Source of the DNA: G965197005 sp965197005
GTDB taxonomy: Bacteria > Pseudomonadota > Gammaproteobacteria > Pseudomonadales > Oceanobacteraceae
Length of the DNA: 64,000 nt
Direction: 5' to 3'
Assembly (NCBI GenBank): GCA_965197005.1
Contig: OZ239982.1
Span: 744,001 to 808,000, forward strand
Below are positions 63,858 to 64,000 of the stretch, in pieces. A model generated the notes under the pieces. That model was not told where the DNA came from, did not search any database, and was given only the letters and a program-made list of their open reading frames with translations. Made by a program: the position numbers and the translations under genes. Each line of letters starts with the position of its first letter. Within the stretch, counting starts at the first letter, position 1.

Positions 63858-64000
63858 TGATACCTCTGTTGTTGTGTCTTTTCAACTGGGCGATTAATTT
63901 TAAACAATTAAAAGCTTGTATTGAGCCTGTCTTACTTGGATTGTGCGACAAGTATTTTATTCTTGCATTGCAAAGTGATAATCAACCCCTTAAAACTAAA
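63858..64000. other. Non-coding right end of the window
   Basis: 143 bases upstream of hpaF on its coding strand. It is AT-rich and has no open frame in either direction that I can support. It may hold the hpaF promoter or the spacer from an upstream hpa gene. Confidence 0.4.

Overview
The window is chromosomal DNA of a low-to-moderate GC gammaproteobacterium. The evidence is two syntenic housekeeping blocks, leuC-leuD-leuB-asd-fimV-truA-trpF-trpB-trpA-folC and tRNA-Val-thrS-infC-rpmI-rplT-pheS-pheT-ihfA-merR, plus a FimV homologue, which is typical of bacteria with type IV pili or polar assembly. The gene order resembles Moraxellaceae, Cardiobacteriales and Pseudomonas-like lineages. I cannot name the genus.

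Layout: (1) 1-5546, minus strand: a type I restriction-modification operon hsdM-hsdS-hsdR, with hsdR running off the left edge. (2) 6262-14854: four consecutive exported paralogues built from Lcl/DUF1566 modules, discoidin-like (F5/8 type C) modules and Ig-like modules. The first is a lipoprotein and the others have signal peptides. The cluster ends in a strong terminator. (3) 15032-21157: a peptide/Yej-like ABC importer with a solute-binding protein, two permeases and a double ATPase. (4) 21294-32417: leucine, aspartate-family, tryptophan and folate genes with fimV and truA. (5) 32488-40049: tRNA-Val and the translation-factor block ending in ihfA and a MerR-type regulator. (6) 40235-48062: an accessory island with a type III-B CRISPR effector operon (cmr1-6), an RHH/ParE-type toxin-antitoxin pair and a small Cas6-like protein. 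No CRISPR array or cas1/cas2 is visible. cmr1 has an in-frame TAG and cmr6 ends in a TAA followed by an open in-frame tail, so the system looks eroded. (7) 48130-63857: a catabolic region. On the minus strand are succinate-semialdehyde dehydrogenase, an FAD amine-oxidase-like protein, RidA and an ornithine-cyclodeaminase-like protein. Divergently on the plus strand are an APC permease, an aromatic flavin monooxygenase, an aldehyde dehydrogenase and a TRAP transporter. Then on the minus strand come an HpaR-like regulator, hpaI, a frameshifted hpaH and hpaF.

How the genes fit together: the last region reads as a route from an aromatic amine (tyramine is the obvious candidate) through an aldehyde, an aromatic acid and homoprotocatechuate to pyruvate and succinate semialdehyde. 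The gabD-like enzyme at the other end of the cluster would then make succinate. The ring-cleavage genes hpaD/E/G are not in the window and may lie beyond the right edge. The hpaH frameshift, the two cmr stop codons and the lack of accD between trpA and folC suggest local gene loss or rearrangement. The most unusual unit is the Lcl/discoidin surface-protein cluster.
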